A stretch of 64,000 bases of DNA from Pristionchus mayeri (Eukaryota > Nematoda > Chromadorea > Rhabditida > Neodiplogasteridae). Below are positions 37,802 to 49,422 of the stretch, in pieces. The position numbers and the translations under genes are program-made. The notes beneath the pieces were generated by a model. That model worked only from the letters and a program-made list of their open reading frames with translations. It made no database searches and was not told where the DNA came from. Location of the stretch: assembly GCA_036245805.1 (NCBI GenBank), contig BTRK01000006.1, forward strand, positions 1,963,613 through 2,027,612. Reading direction: 5' to 3'. Each line of letters opens with the position of its first letter. The stretch's first letter is position 1.

Positions 37802-39502
37802 TTCTTTCTTCACATAACGTTATGTGACCTTTGGAGATTAAAGCATTTTAAACATTTTGTAAAGGCGGTCTCTCGATTTCAAGCAATCTCTCAGAAGACG
37901 TGTTATCTTATAATATCATTTTTTTTAAATTTTAAATATAACGTTTATGGCAAATCTACTTGAGAGGATGGGCGAAGAGACGGAGTCGTACTTCCCAATC
38001 GTCCAATTCCCGACCCGAATCGCCGATGACCCGACTGCCCGCGATAGTGTCGACATGAAAAATGGATTTTTAAGAAAATTGTCAGGAAACCAAAATTTTT
38101 GTAGTTGGATCAAAGGCCATTCTCCCCTAGAACGATGATAATATCCTATGAGAGTACGCAAAATCCTCTCAAGAAATATACTTCATTCTGCGCACCATCT
38201 CGTGGCATATTACATAAGCTTATCATTTGCAGATATCTATAGGAACCTTATCGGTCATGATGAGGTGGCTGCCTTCTCGCGGAGGAATGCACACAACGCC
38301 TTTCATTTCTCCAGCCAGGACCTGCCGTACACGCAATATTAGAGTTCATCCGGGTAATGGTCTCTTAAATTCTCGCGGGTAGTTCATTCGGGTAATTCTC
38401 TTAGTCTCTTAAATTTTCTAATGCTCAATGTTTTCAATTAGTAGTATTAAATTAGCATTGCATTAATGTCAATACAATGCTGCATTTGTATTAAATTAAT
38501 AGGCACCTCCAGTTCGATCCAGGTCAGTGTACGAGTGTTCAAACAGCCGCTGAAGACAATAGTCTGTCCCACAGAGGTTGTCAGGAAGACCTGTAATCGC
38601 CAACAATATTCGGGCACTATTTCGGATGAGGACTATGACGCCATGTCGCATTTGATCTATCAAATCTTTAAAAAAACTGTAAAACGAAAAAAACGAATTT
38701 ATAAATTTGAAAATTTAATCTGCCCCCGATTGGAACATTGAATCATAAGAGAAATCCGAAATATTAAATCATAAAACCAATTTTAAGCAGAAATAGGCGA
38801 GACAAACGTTTCTACAGGGCACATGTAATCAAGTTAAACGGCTCAAACAAAGTAAATGCAGGAAGTGTGATTCAAAACAGGTCAGAGACGCAGCGAGATG
38901 GGAAGAGGAACTCTGTCGAATGTCGCTCTCACCTCCCCTCCCAAATTCAAGCCCCTTTTATTGTGCAGTGTTTCCTTCGCATATTTTTTTCCTGTTCTTT
39001 CGATTAGGTATTTTAACATTACACAAACATAAATATATTTAAAAATTGAAATTCGCAATGCAGAACATCAATTGTGAGCCCCTTTTAAAAATGCGCGGTT
39101 GGCAGTTTATGTCAGATGAGCTTGCTGAAACTTCCGATTTTTTTTAAACTTAAAAGCTTGATTTAAATAATACTTGATTTTGTATTATATTTTTTTCAAT
39201 TTTATGGACGTTCGTGATACAAATATTTGGGGTCTAACAATTTGGACCTGGTCATCCTAAAGAGCTGCAGATATGGAGCCTTAAAAATAATTCACTGCAA
39301 AATGCTCCAAGATTGCAATAACATGTAAATATGCATGTAGAAAAGCACGGTTGGTGCGTGACTAACCTCTCGGTCATTGGCCTGAGAGTAGCGAATCCCA
39401 TCGAATCCGAGTTCGGAGAACGGAAAGCAAGTGTTTGACGAATCTTTGAGATCCCGCAGTTCGACAACGTTGCTCCTGTAAAGTGTACGGCGAGGGGTGT
39501 AT

Positions 39503-39615
39503 TAGAGTTCGAGAAACGATACCACGCTCTCTTCATTCTACAGACTCTCTAGACCGGTCGCTCGGCGTGATAGTGTGAAGAATGAAGAGAGCGTGGTATC
39601 ATTTCTCGATCGCTT
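39503..39615. mobile_element. Hairpin MITE, hAT type (TSD GGGTGTAT)
   Basis: 113-bp near-palindrome beginning TAGAGTTCGAGAAACGATAC. The inner arms are CTCTCTTCATTCTACA and its complement. Perfect 8-bp direct repeats GGGTGTAT at 39,495-39,502 and 39,616-39,623, as made by hAT transposases. The mirror copy at 44,063 in arm C has the same flanks, so it inserted before the inverted duplication. Confidence 0.8.
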
Positions 39616-39793
39616 GGGTGTATCACTTTAGAACTGGGTAATTTTAGAACTGTTCGTACAAGTATTTGAAGTGAAGAATTCTGAGCAATTTATTTCTACC
39701 CTCTGTAGAGTTCTAAAATTACCAGTTCAAACGTGGCACGCCTCCGTGTACGGCGATGTGAGATCACATTTAATGCGCATTTCAAATTGTGTA

Positions 39794-41219
39794 AAACGCG
39801 TTCTCTGTAAGAGTGTAACAAAAAGGTCAGGGGGTGGCACAGATTTTTCAAAATGATCTCCCGGCAGCCATACTTTAGGTATGCAGTCGCAAAGAGTGGA
39901 CTACACTTCATCCCGAAAATTTTCCAAAAAATTTAACTTTTAGGCGCGAATTTTGAGAAAAAAATATTTTCGATTTCAAAGTCATGTTATATACCATTTG
40001 AAAGCGCGTGAAAAGTTATGTCAAAACCGAAGACAGTTTTCAAATTTATCAAAATTTGACCAAGCAATGTCGAAAAAACCAAAATTGTTGATGACCAGCT
40101 GTAATCATCATCTCACTGCTCGTCTGAAACTCAAAAGTCAATCCCCAATTTTTGATATGTGGTGCTCTCCTTCATGCAGAATCTGAATCTGCGCTGAAAA
40201 TTTGGAATTTCGTGGACAGTACATGCTTTTCGGTTGATTTTCTAGAGCGCAATCGCCGACCAGGGTTCGATCCCCGCCGGTGCATATCTTTTGCAAAATG
40301 TTTGGCTTGCTTTCAATCATTGCGGCGCCAAGGGCGATGCGTCGGCGATCTAATTCTAAGATTTTTTTACTTCGGTGAGTTTTTCGATCAGATTCTATCT
40401 ACGGCCGGAAATCGATATTTTCATTTTTGACGATTACGGTATAAAGCCACCGTAACCCTCAAAAACTTTTTAAGTCGATTCCACTGCGGCGGTAGGGGGA
40501 ATGATTCGGATATCAAATTCTAAGACTTTTTTACTTCGTGGAGTTTTTCGATCAGATGCGATCTACGGCCGAAAATCGATATTATATACATGAAGGTAAT
40601 ACACATGAAAATAAAGATTTCCGGCCGTAGATAGCATCTGATCGAAAAACTCACCGAAGTAAAAAAATCTTAGAATTAGATCGCCGACGCATCGCCCTTG
40701 GCGCCGCAATGATTGAAAGCAAGCCAAACTTTTTGCAAAAGATATGCACCGGCGGGGATCGAACCCTGGTCGGTGATTGCGCTCTAGAAAATCAACCGAA
40801 AAGCATGTACTGTCCACGAAATTTTCAGCGCAGAATGAGAATCTCCATGCAAAATTGCACGGAGATTCAAAAATTCAGGTTTGACTTTTGAGTTTCAGAC
40901 GAACAGTGAGATGATGATCACAGCAGGGCATCAAAAATTTTGATTTTTTCGAAATTGCTCAGCCATATTTCGATAAATTTGAAAACTGTTTTAGGTTTTG
41001 ACATAACTTTTCACGCTCTTTCAAATAGTATATAGCTTGTCTCTGAAATCGAAAATATTTTTTTCTCAAAATTCGCGCCTAAAAGTTAAAATTTTTTGGA
41101 AAATTTTCGGGCTGAAGTGTAGTCCACTCTTGGTGAGTCCATGCCTAAAGTATGGCTGCCGGGAGATCATTTTGAAAAATCTGTGCCACCCCCCTCCCGT
41201 TCTAAAGGATAACGCGTTT
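39794..41219. mobile_element. Large fold-back element (1.43 kb) nested in copy B
   Basis: Ends AAACGCGTT and AACGCGTTT flanked by TA on both sides. The two halves are long inverted repeats around a centre near 40,575, containing GGCAGCCATACTTTAGG and the complement. Each half carries a tRNA-like B-box segment (GGTTCGATCCCCGCCGG). The equivalent position in arm C (about 43,900) runs straight through as AATTGTGTATTAATATAAT, giving an empty site apart from a few bases. The element therefore arrived after the inverted duplication. No transposase. Confidence 0.8.
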
Positions 41220-41659
41220 TAATATAATAAATGAGTTGATGTCACGTTATAGCATTACCAGGAAGCAAATACAATAAACAGGAGAAGAGATCAGCAAAAA
41301 GGATTGCTTTTCTAATTTTCCATTTTATTTCCTCTGTGTTTATATTTCACAATATACACTAACTCCAGGTTGCAAATGATCGCGTTCGTCATCGTAGGGA
41401 TAGTAATGCCTCGCCGGATGACGAAAAAGCCGACTTCCTAAAGCGTACAACTCATGACAAGTAAGGATGTTAGTTAGAGCTCGAGATATCATGGTCCAGC
41501 TGTCCAGCACTGGCGGCGACCTTGACAAGCTGACCCCCGGGTGGTGTTAATTTTGACAGGGTATTCGCAAGCATGCATGCGTGGACAGCTATGGACGCCA
41601 CAGATCTTCATTTTTTATACGCTCTCTCCCGCTACTCTACCGTCCAGGAGACTGTGCAA

Positions 41660-41771
41660 TAGAATTCGTAATTCGGGTCACCGTCTCTTCATTCTACACA
41701 CTCTCTCGACCGGTGGATTGGGGAGAGAGTGTGAAGAATGAAGAGACCGTGGTTTCATTTCTCGAACTCCA
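41660..41771. mobile_element. Hairpin MITE, hAT type (copy B intron)
   Basis: 112 bp, inner arms GTCTCTTCATTCTACACACT and complement. Flanked by CTGTGCAA and GTGTGCAA (7 of 8 match). The mirror copy in arm C is at 43,265-43,376. Confidence 0.75.
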
Positions 41772-43264
41772 GTGTGCAATGAGAGTCTGTGAAAAAAAAC
41801 AACAAACTGTGTTCGAAATTACAAAGCCGTAGTAAGTCAGTTCGAGAGTGTTCTTCACTTCTTCCTAGATTCACGACATCGATAATCGTCTGTGCCTGAA
41901 AAGCGTAAATTACGGTTTTATTAATTTAAAAAAAATTAATATTCCATCCAATATATCAACTATCTGCATGATCTAATATATCTCTGATTTTGACAGGTCG
42001 AGTGGAGATTTCAAGTGCTAGCAATCAAAATGCCGTAAAGTGTCCCCATCTTGCCTGGTCGATGAACGGCTCAAGTCTTGAAAAAAACACATCTCCAGTG
42101 TGCGAAATTGTTACTTCTTTATTCCTTTCCTGTGCCAGAAATGATATCACGATCTCTTCTTCTGCTCACTATATCACAGCTCAACCGGCCGAGAGAGTGT
42201 GTAGAATGATGAGACTGTTAAATTGTTTCTCGAACTTCTCTTCCAGGAGCTGGAGGTGTTGCGTCAGCGAGTCATCGACATCGATGTTGGTGCGAAGAAG
42301 GTTAGATTTAGAAGTAGAGTAACGAAGTAAACCATTATTATATATAGCAAACAATTTTTTTTCAAAAAAATTATTATTCCTTAAATGTAATTCATCATAG
42401 TGATGATTTTTTTAAAATTTATTATATATTTTTTTTAATTTATCTTTGTATTATTTTTCGATCACTAGTTCTATTCTAGTAAGTATAGTCTCGGGATGAA
42501 TTTTGTTGAGATGATTATAAGGAGATTGTCTTATATATCAAGAGTCACCCTTGATATACTATAATTTAACCTTTCTCTAGGCGTCGTGCAGTTTCTACCG
42601 TAGCTACGACATGCCGTTGAATGATGCTACATCGAAAATATACTGCGTCTATGGAAAGGTTCGAGCTGTTTTTTGAAAAGCCACTTATGCCATAATTGTA
42701 GTTAACAACATTTGCGTTTTTTTTTGGAAATGTAAAAAATAACGTTTTTATAATTGAATTTCATAAACACAGATAGTCAAGAAGATTTCATTTCAGGACA
42801 TCTCCTTGGCGTTTACACGCGATGAGGGTATGTCCGCGTATAGAGTTCGACTGTGTATACCTTCCAATCGTGTTCCATACATGAAATTAGATAATGAGTT
42901 TTTTTCAGAGGCGTATTGTTACCCCACATGCCCGTTCTCGCCCACCGCTCACAAGGACTTGAGCCGTTCATCGACCAGGCAAGATGGGGACACTTTACGG
43001 CATTTTGATTGCTAGCACTTGAAATCTCCACTCGACCTGTCAAAATCAGAGATATATTAGATCATGCAGATAGTTGATATATTGGATGGAATATTAATTT
43101 TTTTTTAAATTAATAAAACTGCAATTTACGCTTTTCAGGCACAGACGATTATCGATGTCGTGAATCTAGGAAGAAGTGACGAGAACACCCTCGAACTGAC
43201 TTACTACGGCTTTGTAATTTCGAACAGAGTTTGTTGTTTTTTTTCACAGACTCTCATTGCACAC

Positions 43265-43376
43265 TGGAGTTCGAGAAGTGAAACCACGGTCTCTTCATTC
43301 TACACACTCTCTCCCCAATCCAGCGGTCGAGAGAGTGTGTAGAATGAAGAGACAGTGACCCGAATTACGAACTCTA
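43265..43376. mobile_element. Hairpin MITE, hAT type (copy C intron)
   Basis: Mirror copy of the element at 41,660-41,771, same length. Shows that the insertion predates the inverted duplication. Confidence 0.7.
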
Positions 43377-44062
43377 TTGCACTGTCTCCTGGACGGTAGA
43401 GTACAATGAAGATCTGTGGCGTCCATAGCTGTCCATGCATGCATTCTTGCGAATACCCTGTCAAAATTAACACCACCACCTTTTCAAGGTCGCCGCCAGT
43501 GCTGGACAGCTGGACCATGATGTCTCGAGCTCTAATGTGGTGTTAAAAATCGCTGCAAATATCGGATCTTTGTCAAATTTCTGATGGGAAAACAAGTAAA
43601 GAGCCGATCTTTTCAGCGATTTTTAACATCGCCTAACTAACATCCTTACTTGTCATGAGTTGTTCGATTTAGGAAGTCGGCTATTTCGTCACCCGGCGAG
43701 GCATTACTATCCCTACGATGACGAAGGCGATCATTTGCAACCTGGAGTTAGTGTATATTGTGAAATATAAACACAGAGGAAATAAAATGGAAAATTAGAA
43801 AAGCAATCTTTTTTGCTGATCTCTTTTCCTGTTTATTGTATTTGCTTCCTGGCTGGTGATGCTATAATGTGACATCAACTCATTTATTATATTAATACAC
43901 AATTTGAAATGCGCATTAAATGTGATCTCACATCGCCGTACACGGAGGCGTGCCACGTTTGCACTGGTAATTTTAGAACTCTACAGAGATTGCTCAGAAT
44001 TCTTCACTTCAAAGACTTCAAGTACGAGTTCTAAAATTACCCAGTTCTAAAGTGATACACCC

Positions 44063-44175
44063 AAGCGATCGAGAAATGATACCACGCTCTCTTCATTCCA
44101 CACACTCTCTCTCCGATCGACCGGTCTAGAGAGTGTGTAGAATGAAGAGAGCGTGGTATCGTTTCTCGAACTCTA
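44063..44175. mobile_element. Hairpin MITE, hAT type (TSD ATACACCC)
   Basis: Mirror copy of 39,503-39,615 with 8-bp flanks ATACACCC at 44,055-44,062 and 44,176-44,183, the complement of the flanks in arm B. Confidence 0.8.
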
Positions 44176-46042
44176 ATACACCCCTCGTCGTACACTTTAT
44201 AGGAGCAACGTTGTCGAACTGCGGGACCTCAAAGATTCGTCAAACACTTGCTTTCCGTTCTCCGAACTCGGATTCGATGGGATTCGCTACTCTCAGGCCA
44301 ATGACCGAGAGGTTAGTCACGCACCAACCGTACCTTTCTACATGCATATTCACATGTTATTACAATCGTGGAACCGGCATTTTTGCAATGAATTATTTTT
44401 AAGACTTCATATCTGCAGCTCTTTAGGTGACCAGGTCCAAATTGATAGACCCCAATATTTGTATCACGAACGTCCATAAAATTGAAAAAAATATAATACA
44501 AAAAATCAAGTATTATTTAAATCCAGCTTTTAAGTTTTAAAAAATCGGAAGTTTCAGCAAGCTCATCTGACATAAACTGCCAACCGCGCATTTTTAAAAG
44601 GGGCTCGCAATTGATGTTCTGCATTGTGCAATTTTTAAATATATTTATGTTTGTGTAATGTTAAAATACATAATCGAAAGAGCATAAACAAAAATATGCG
44701 AAGGAAACACTGCAAAATAAAAGACGCGCTTGAATTTGAGAGGGGAGGCGAGAGCGACAGACGACAGAGTTCCTCTTCCCATCTCGCTGCGTCTCTGACC
44801 TGTTTTGAATCATACTTCCTGCATTTAGTTTGTTTGCACCGTTTAACTTGATTACATGTGCCCTGTAGAAACGTTTGTCGCGCCTATTTCTGCTTAAAAT
44901 TTGTTTTATGATTTAATGTTTCGGATTTGTCTTATGATTCAATGTTCCAATCGGGGCAGGTTAAATTTTCAAATTTATAAAGTCGTTTTTTTCGTTTTAG
45001 AGTTTTTTTTTAGATTTTATACATCAAATGCGACATGGCGTCATAGTCCTCATCCGAAATAGTGTCCGAATATTGCTGGCGATTACAGGTATTCCTGACA
45101 ACCTCTGTGGGGACAGACTATTGTCTTCAGCGGCTGTTTGGACACTCGTACACTGACCTGGATCGAACTGGAGGTGCATATTAATTTTTAAATATTAAAA
45201 TACCAAATGTAGCATTCTATTGACATTAATGCAATGCTAATTTAATACTACTAATTGCAAGCATTGCGCATTAGAAAATTTAAGAGACAATTACCCGAAT
45301 GAACTCTAATATTGCGTGTACGACAGACTCTGGTTGGAGAGATGAAACGCGTTGTGGGCATTCTTTCGCGTGAGGACGGCCATCTCATCATGACCGATCG
45401 GGTTACTATAAATATATATACAAATATTAAGCCGATATAAGATGCCAAATCAACGAGATAGTGCGTGGAATGAAGATGTCTTTCTTGTGTCCTTCTGCGT
45501 ACTCTCTGGGGATTCTATCATCATTCAAGAGATGATTATGGCCATTTCTCCAACTATTTCTCCAACAAAATTTTTGGTTTCATGACATTCCTTATTTAAC
45601 TTATTAACGAATAATTTTAACAGTTTTCTTAATTTTCCCTTTTTCATGTCGACACCATTCGGGACAGCCGGATCATCGGCGATTCGGGTCGGGAATTGGA
45701 AGATTGGGAAATACGACTCCGTCTCTTCGCCCATCCTCTCAAGTACATTTGCCATAAACCTTATATTTAAAATAATATTATAAGATATATCAGTACACGG
45801 CGGACATCATTGATTCAGTCATCAGCTCACTTTTATTTAATGCTCATCGTAAAAGGACAAAACAGCGCTAACATGAAGAAAACACTTTCTTTAGATTAGC
45901 ACAATTATATGTTCAGGGTGCCCTCCCTCGTCCGTCTCTCGTCGATCGCCCTGCAGAAGTCTGGCATTCTGAATCTGCAGGAGAATCTGCAGGAGCTGCA
46001 GATGATCTCCGATCAAATTGGCTGAGCAGCTGCATTGAGTGA

Positions 46043-46762
46043 ATCACTGAGTAGCAGCCAATCATAGATAAAGTCGATGCATTCGATCCTAATCTGTACT
46101 AAATGTTCTATTTCATTCAAACTCGGACACTTCCGTGGCCAAAATGTGATTCAGGAATTTCAAGATGTATTCTAAGAACGATTGTGCATTTCCATTAATT
46201 TGTCACGTCCTCTATTCTTCGTCAATTCAATTAAATTGTTATTGCATCCCCTCTCTCCCCCACACCCATTCATGCTCTCCCTTTTCGCTCGTCGCGAGCA
46301 GTCGACGTTCCCTAGGTGGGGAGAATCTTGCATCTACAATTTCAACCAAAATTGGCAAAACGATGCATTCCGGCCCCCGCACTCTCAACAACGGCAAGGG
46401 TATTTAGCTTTAAACATTTTAATATTCCTAAGACAAAAAAAACCTATCTACCTTAGGCTTTTTCATCGTATTTTCGAACTAAATTAACAGTTTTTTTGCG
46501 ATTATTCATTGACATATGATATGGAGCTTTATATCGATTGGATTTCCTGATCCTACAGTACTCCTCCTTGCCTACCGTAAAACTCCATAATGCAGGCACT
46601 TCCGGCACCATGCAGCTGGTCGTTGACGTCTCCACGGGTCGCGTGGTCGCAGATCCTGTGACTGCAACGATCGCCGGAATTACATTGTAAACCATCTCGG
46701 CCGTGTGCACAATTGCCATCTATATTACTTTCCTTTTTTATTTCGTACTGATTACTGTAAAA
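46043..46762. other. Spacer before the MATH-BTB gene; two weak exon candidates
   Basis: A plus-strand frame at about 46,273-46,399 encodes ...RWGESCIYNFNQNWQND... and ends at a GGTATTT donor. A second at about 46,598-46,690 encodes ...QLVVDVSTGRVVADPVTAT... and ends in TAA. Their splice phases do not join, and neither resembles a family I recognise. They may be remnants of another gene. Confidence 0.25.
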
Positions 46763-49057
46763 ATGGGAGACGAATCAAATATTATTAATAATATTTTCGC
46801 AAATTATGGCATTTCTACAATGAAAAAAATGTTGAGGGAGCTGGACCTGATCAAGGGCAACTGGGAGGAGGACTCTGATAATTCTTCTGAAGAGGATTCC
46901 GTTGACTACCTGAAGGCTATCATCACTCCCGATCTCAAGGACAATCAAGAGTGCGCGATTGTGACTAACTTCAGTGTGCTCAAGCCCAACGGCAAAAACT
47001 ACAAGTTTACGGTAGGTGTTTATCGGTATTTATTATTGTTATTGTTAGTATTAGTATTAATATAAATATAAATGTTCTGGAGTTGGTCAGATCCTAAACA
47101 ATCGTTCTGCGACATGCGCATAATCACCTCGGTAAACTAAGCTTAGGAACAAAAATCAATTTCAGAACGTAATCAAGTTCAAAAAATACGACAGAGATTC
47201 TAGCAACCAACTGAAAGTGATGAATTGGGAGAAGCTGATCAAACCGAAGAATGTGAGAACTTTTTAGTTTTTCGTCGAATGGACTTATTTTCTGTGAATT
47301 GCCTTACGAAAATTGGGTTTGTTTGACGAGATTATGCAACGCATTATTATTTTTTTAAAATTTTTTTTGAAAATATATAATTTGTCAGGGATTCACAGTT
47401 GACGGCAAAGTCACTCTCGAAGTGCGGATCAAGATCCTCGTGAAGGCTGACAGGTGCATATAAATGTTGGACAATTACATCATCTAAAGTGAAGCGTAGT
47501 CAATAATGTGGTGTGAGAGATTCGACACAATTGAAATACAAAGCGGCTCGATTTACCTACGACAAAGCGTTGATAAATCGCTCCGCATTAAAACATTAAA
47601 TGTAATGAATCTCGCACAACACACCATTGACTTATCTTTCCAATTTCACAGTAACTCTGCTCACTTTCACAAATTGCTTCACTTTCACTACTTACACTAA
47701 TTGCATTGACAAAAACTTAGCGGAGCGTTCGCTCGTTGGGAACTGAACCACCAAGCCGTATCGAAATCCTTCAAAGATCGGTGCATCCGGTCGACTTCTC
47801 TGAGCCCTCGCCCATCTCCAACTGCGTCCTCAACGTGGACGGCCACAAATTATACATGAACAAGGAGGTCAGATCTGCGAGCAACTTGCTAAACATACAA
47901 ATCGTAATCGAGTTAGAAATCGTACTAATATGGATAAGTTATATTGGCAAGCCGATTAACATTTTTCCACAGTGTTATTGAATCTGCTCCAGAATGAAAT
48001 TTGTGAAGTCAGAATTTGGGTTAGGGAGAGCCGAAAGTGCCGCAGACTGATACTCTCTGAAATTAAATGTCAGAAGTATGAAAGTTGTGCAGATTCTGGG
48101 AAGCAGCTCCGCTTACTTCATGGCCCTCTTGTTCGGAGAGAAGAAGGATGGAGAAGTGCCGATCGAGAATGTGACCAGCGAGGTTAGCGAGGAATCGACC
48201 TCGATAATTGGGGAAAGTGTGAAGAAGGAAAGCTTGAATCGTTTGGAAAACCGGGACAAAACTATCCAAATATTAAGCCCACACTTAGGATTGGTATTGT
48301 GTTTTATAGGTATTCGTGCACCTCATCGAGCTGATGTATCCCATCTACTCCGAGATCAAAGGTAAATTTTGGGTCAGGGAGAGCTGAATGTATCGCAGAT
48401 TTTAAAATTTTAATTTTTAAAAAAAATAATTTATTATATAATTCAATTTTTTAATTTATAACAATTGATATATGACGTGTTTTACTAGCTCATCGAAGAC
48501 GTGCTGGCACTCGCAGATCGCTTCCTTGTTCTGGCAATATGATTGAAGATTTGAAACGTATTTATGACTACAATAATATGAGGAAAAAATAGAGTATTGT
48601 CCAAGACATTCTGAAAGTCATTAGCATATGCATTACTGTTAATAGTTCCACGTTATTTTGAGTGAAAACCAATTGGTGAATACGATCATATAATACGCAT
48701 TAATTTCTAGCCTGTGATGAATCGGCTCGAAGACCACTTGATCTGGTCCGACGACTTCTCGCTGGAGAAGAAGATCAAATTCGCAGATAAATTCAAGCTC
48801 TTTCGACTCATGGTTAGTTTTCCCAAATAATGTCGAAAGTTGTAAAAACCATAGCTGTAGTTACAACGATTTTTCTGTAGTCGATTTCTATAGCAATTGA
48901 ATTACCGTAGCGACAGCAGCAAAAACGTATATTTTTGCAGGAGACTGTGGAGTACAGCGAGTACTCGGATTCAACGAAGGCCCGGCTGCTGGATGTGCTG
49001 GTTGAAGTCGTCAAACTACACGACTACGAGTGTGATGAGGGCGAAGTGGAAGAGTAG
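46763..49057 (+). CDS. MATH-BTB (BATH) protein
   Basis: Probable substrate adaptor for cullin-3 ubiquitin ligases, a family greatly expanded in Caenorhabditis. Exons: 46763-47011, 47166-47252, 47389-47453, one ending at 47867, 48093-48182, 48310-48361, 48489-48527, 48711-48812 and 48941-49057. The MATH domain ends with MNWEKLIKPKN and GFTVDGKVTLEVRIKIL; the BTB domain has NCVLNVDGHKLYMNKE, ILGSSSAYFMALLFGE and VFVHLIELMYPIYSEI; the BACK-like tail has LEDHLIWSDDFSLEKK and ADKFKLFRL. The start chosen is the Met at 46,763 (MGDES), although an in-frame Met occurs 60 bp upstream. Two junctions are not clean: the MATH to BTB linker acceptor is uncertain, and exon 48310-48361 ends one base past the frame required by 48489-48527. 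This could be a real frameshift, a sequence error or an undetected splice variant. Confidence 0.8.
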
Positions 49058-49404
49058 AAGAAGTCGAGCACACTACTCGGAGATTTTTAAATGATAAATC
49101 GTAGAGATGAATTGTCAGACGTTGAAAACGTGCAAAAAACGACTCAATTATACGTTTTGCCGATCAGCTGAAAACTTAGATGAAATACGGCAATTATGTC
49201 ATCAATAAAATATCAATTATACCAATTATTATTGCATAGGCTAAATTTTCTGGTCATTCCGCAGTTGCATATGGTACGATATATAAGTGGTACAGTGCAG
49301 TAAGGTAATCACTGCTTGGACTACGCATTCGCGCTGACCAACTCGCTTCTAGGGAACAGTACCGCCGTCATCTAAAGTCATGAACAAATGAAAACACTTT
49401 TTAT

Positions 49405-49412
49405 TTTATTTT
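49405..49412 (-). terminator. Candidate polyadenylation signal for TIMP-like gene 1
   Basis: AATAAA-type hexamers on the minus strand in the AT-rich stretch immediately after the stop codon at 49,423. Exact cleavage site unknown. Confidence 0.4.
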
Positions 49413-49422
49413 TTAATAATCT

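Larger units (their letters stand above)
36476..42080 (-). pseudogene. Copy B: 5'-truncated paralog of gene A (left arm of inverted duplication)
   Basis: Minus-strand exons: part of the exon ending at 42,055; 41895-41808; 41437-41364; 39475-39367; 38590-38507; 38321-38247; and a terminal exon 36601-36476. Peptides such as FPFSELGFDGIRYSQAND and VFSGCLNTRTLTWIELE match gene A. The copy starts in the middle of the exon ending at 42,055, where the inverted duplication begins, so it lacks all earlier exons. Exon 41895-41808 is 88 nt against 90 nt in C, which shifts the frame. The 84-nt exon is intact here although disrupted in C. Introns contain three mobile elements (37,254-37,801; 39,794-41,219; hairpins at 39,503 and 41,660). 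Function unknown; probably not a working gene. Confidence 0.6.
42247..46042 (+). pseudogene. Copy C: paralog of gene A (right arm of inverted duplication)
   Basis: Plus-strand exons 42247-42300, 42581-42658, 42797-42827, 42909-42978, 43139-43228, 43673-43746, 44203-44311, 45089-45173, 45327-45401 and a terminal exon 45917-46042. Peptides ELEVLRQRVIDIDVGAKK, CSFYRSYDMPLN, TYYGFVISNR and FPFSELGFDGIRYSQAND match gene A exon by exon. Exons 1-3 occur only once and lie in the spacer between the arms. Lesions: exon 42909-42978 is one base shorter than in gene A and uses a GC donor; exon 45089-45173 has an extra G (85 nt against 84 in B and gene A). A further small exon near 45,660-45,745 is likely, but its frame is unresolved. 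Probably a decaying paralog. Confidence 0.6.

Noticed and set aside
37947..38138. Plus-strand frame with MANLLERMGEETESYF, conserved at 45,755-45,525
   Set aside because: It is conserved because it lies in the inverted duplication, on the strand opposite to the gene copies; the sense-strand exon there explains the open frame equally well.
40170..40290. tRNA gene (GGTTCGATCCCCGCC), also mirrored at 40,740-40,860
   Set aside because: Only a degenerate T-arm region is tRNA-like, and it occurs in both halves of a fold-back element, so it is part of the repeat.
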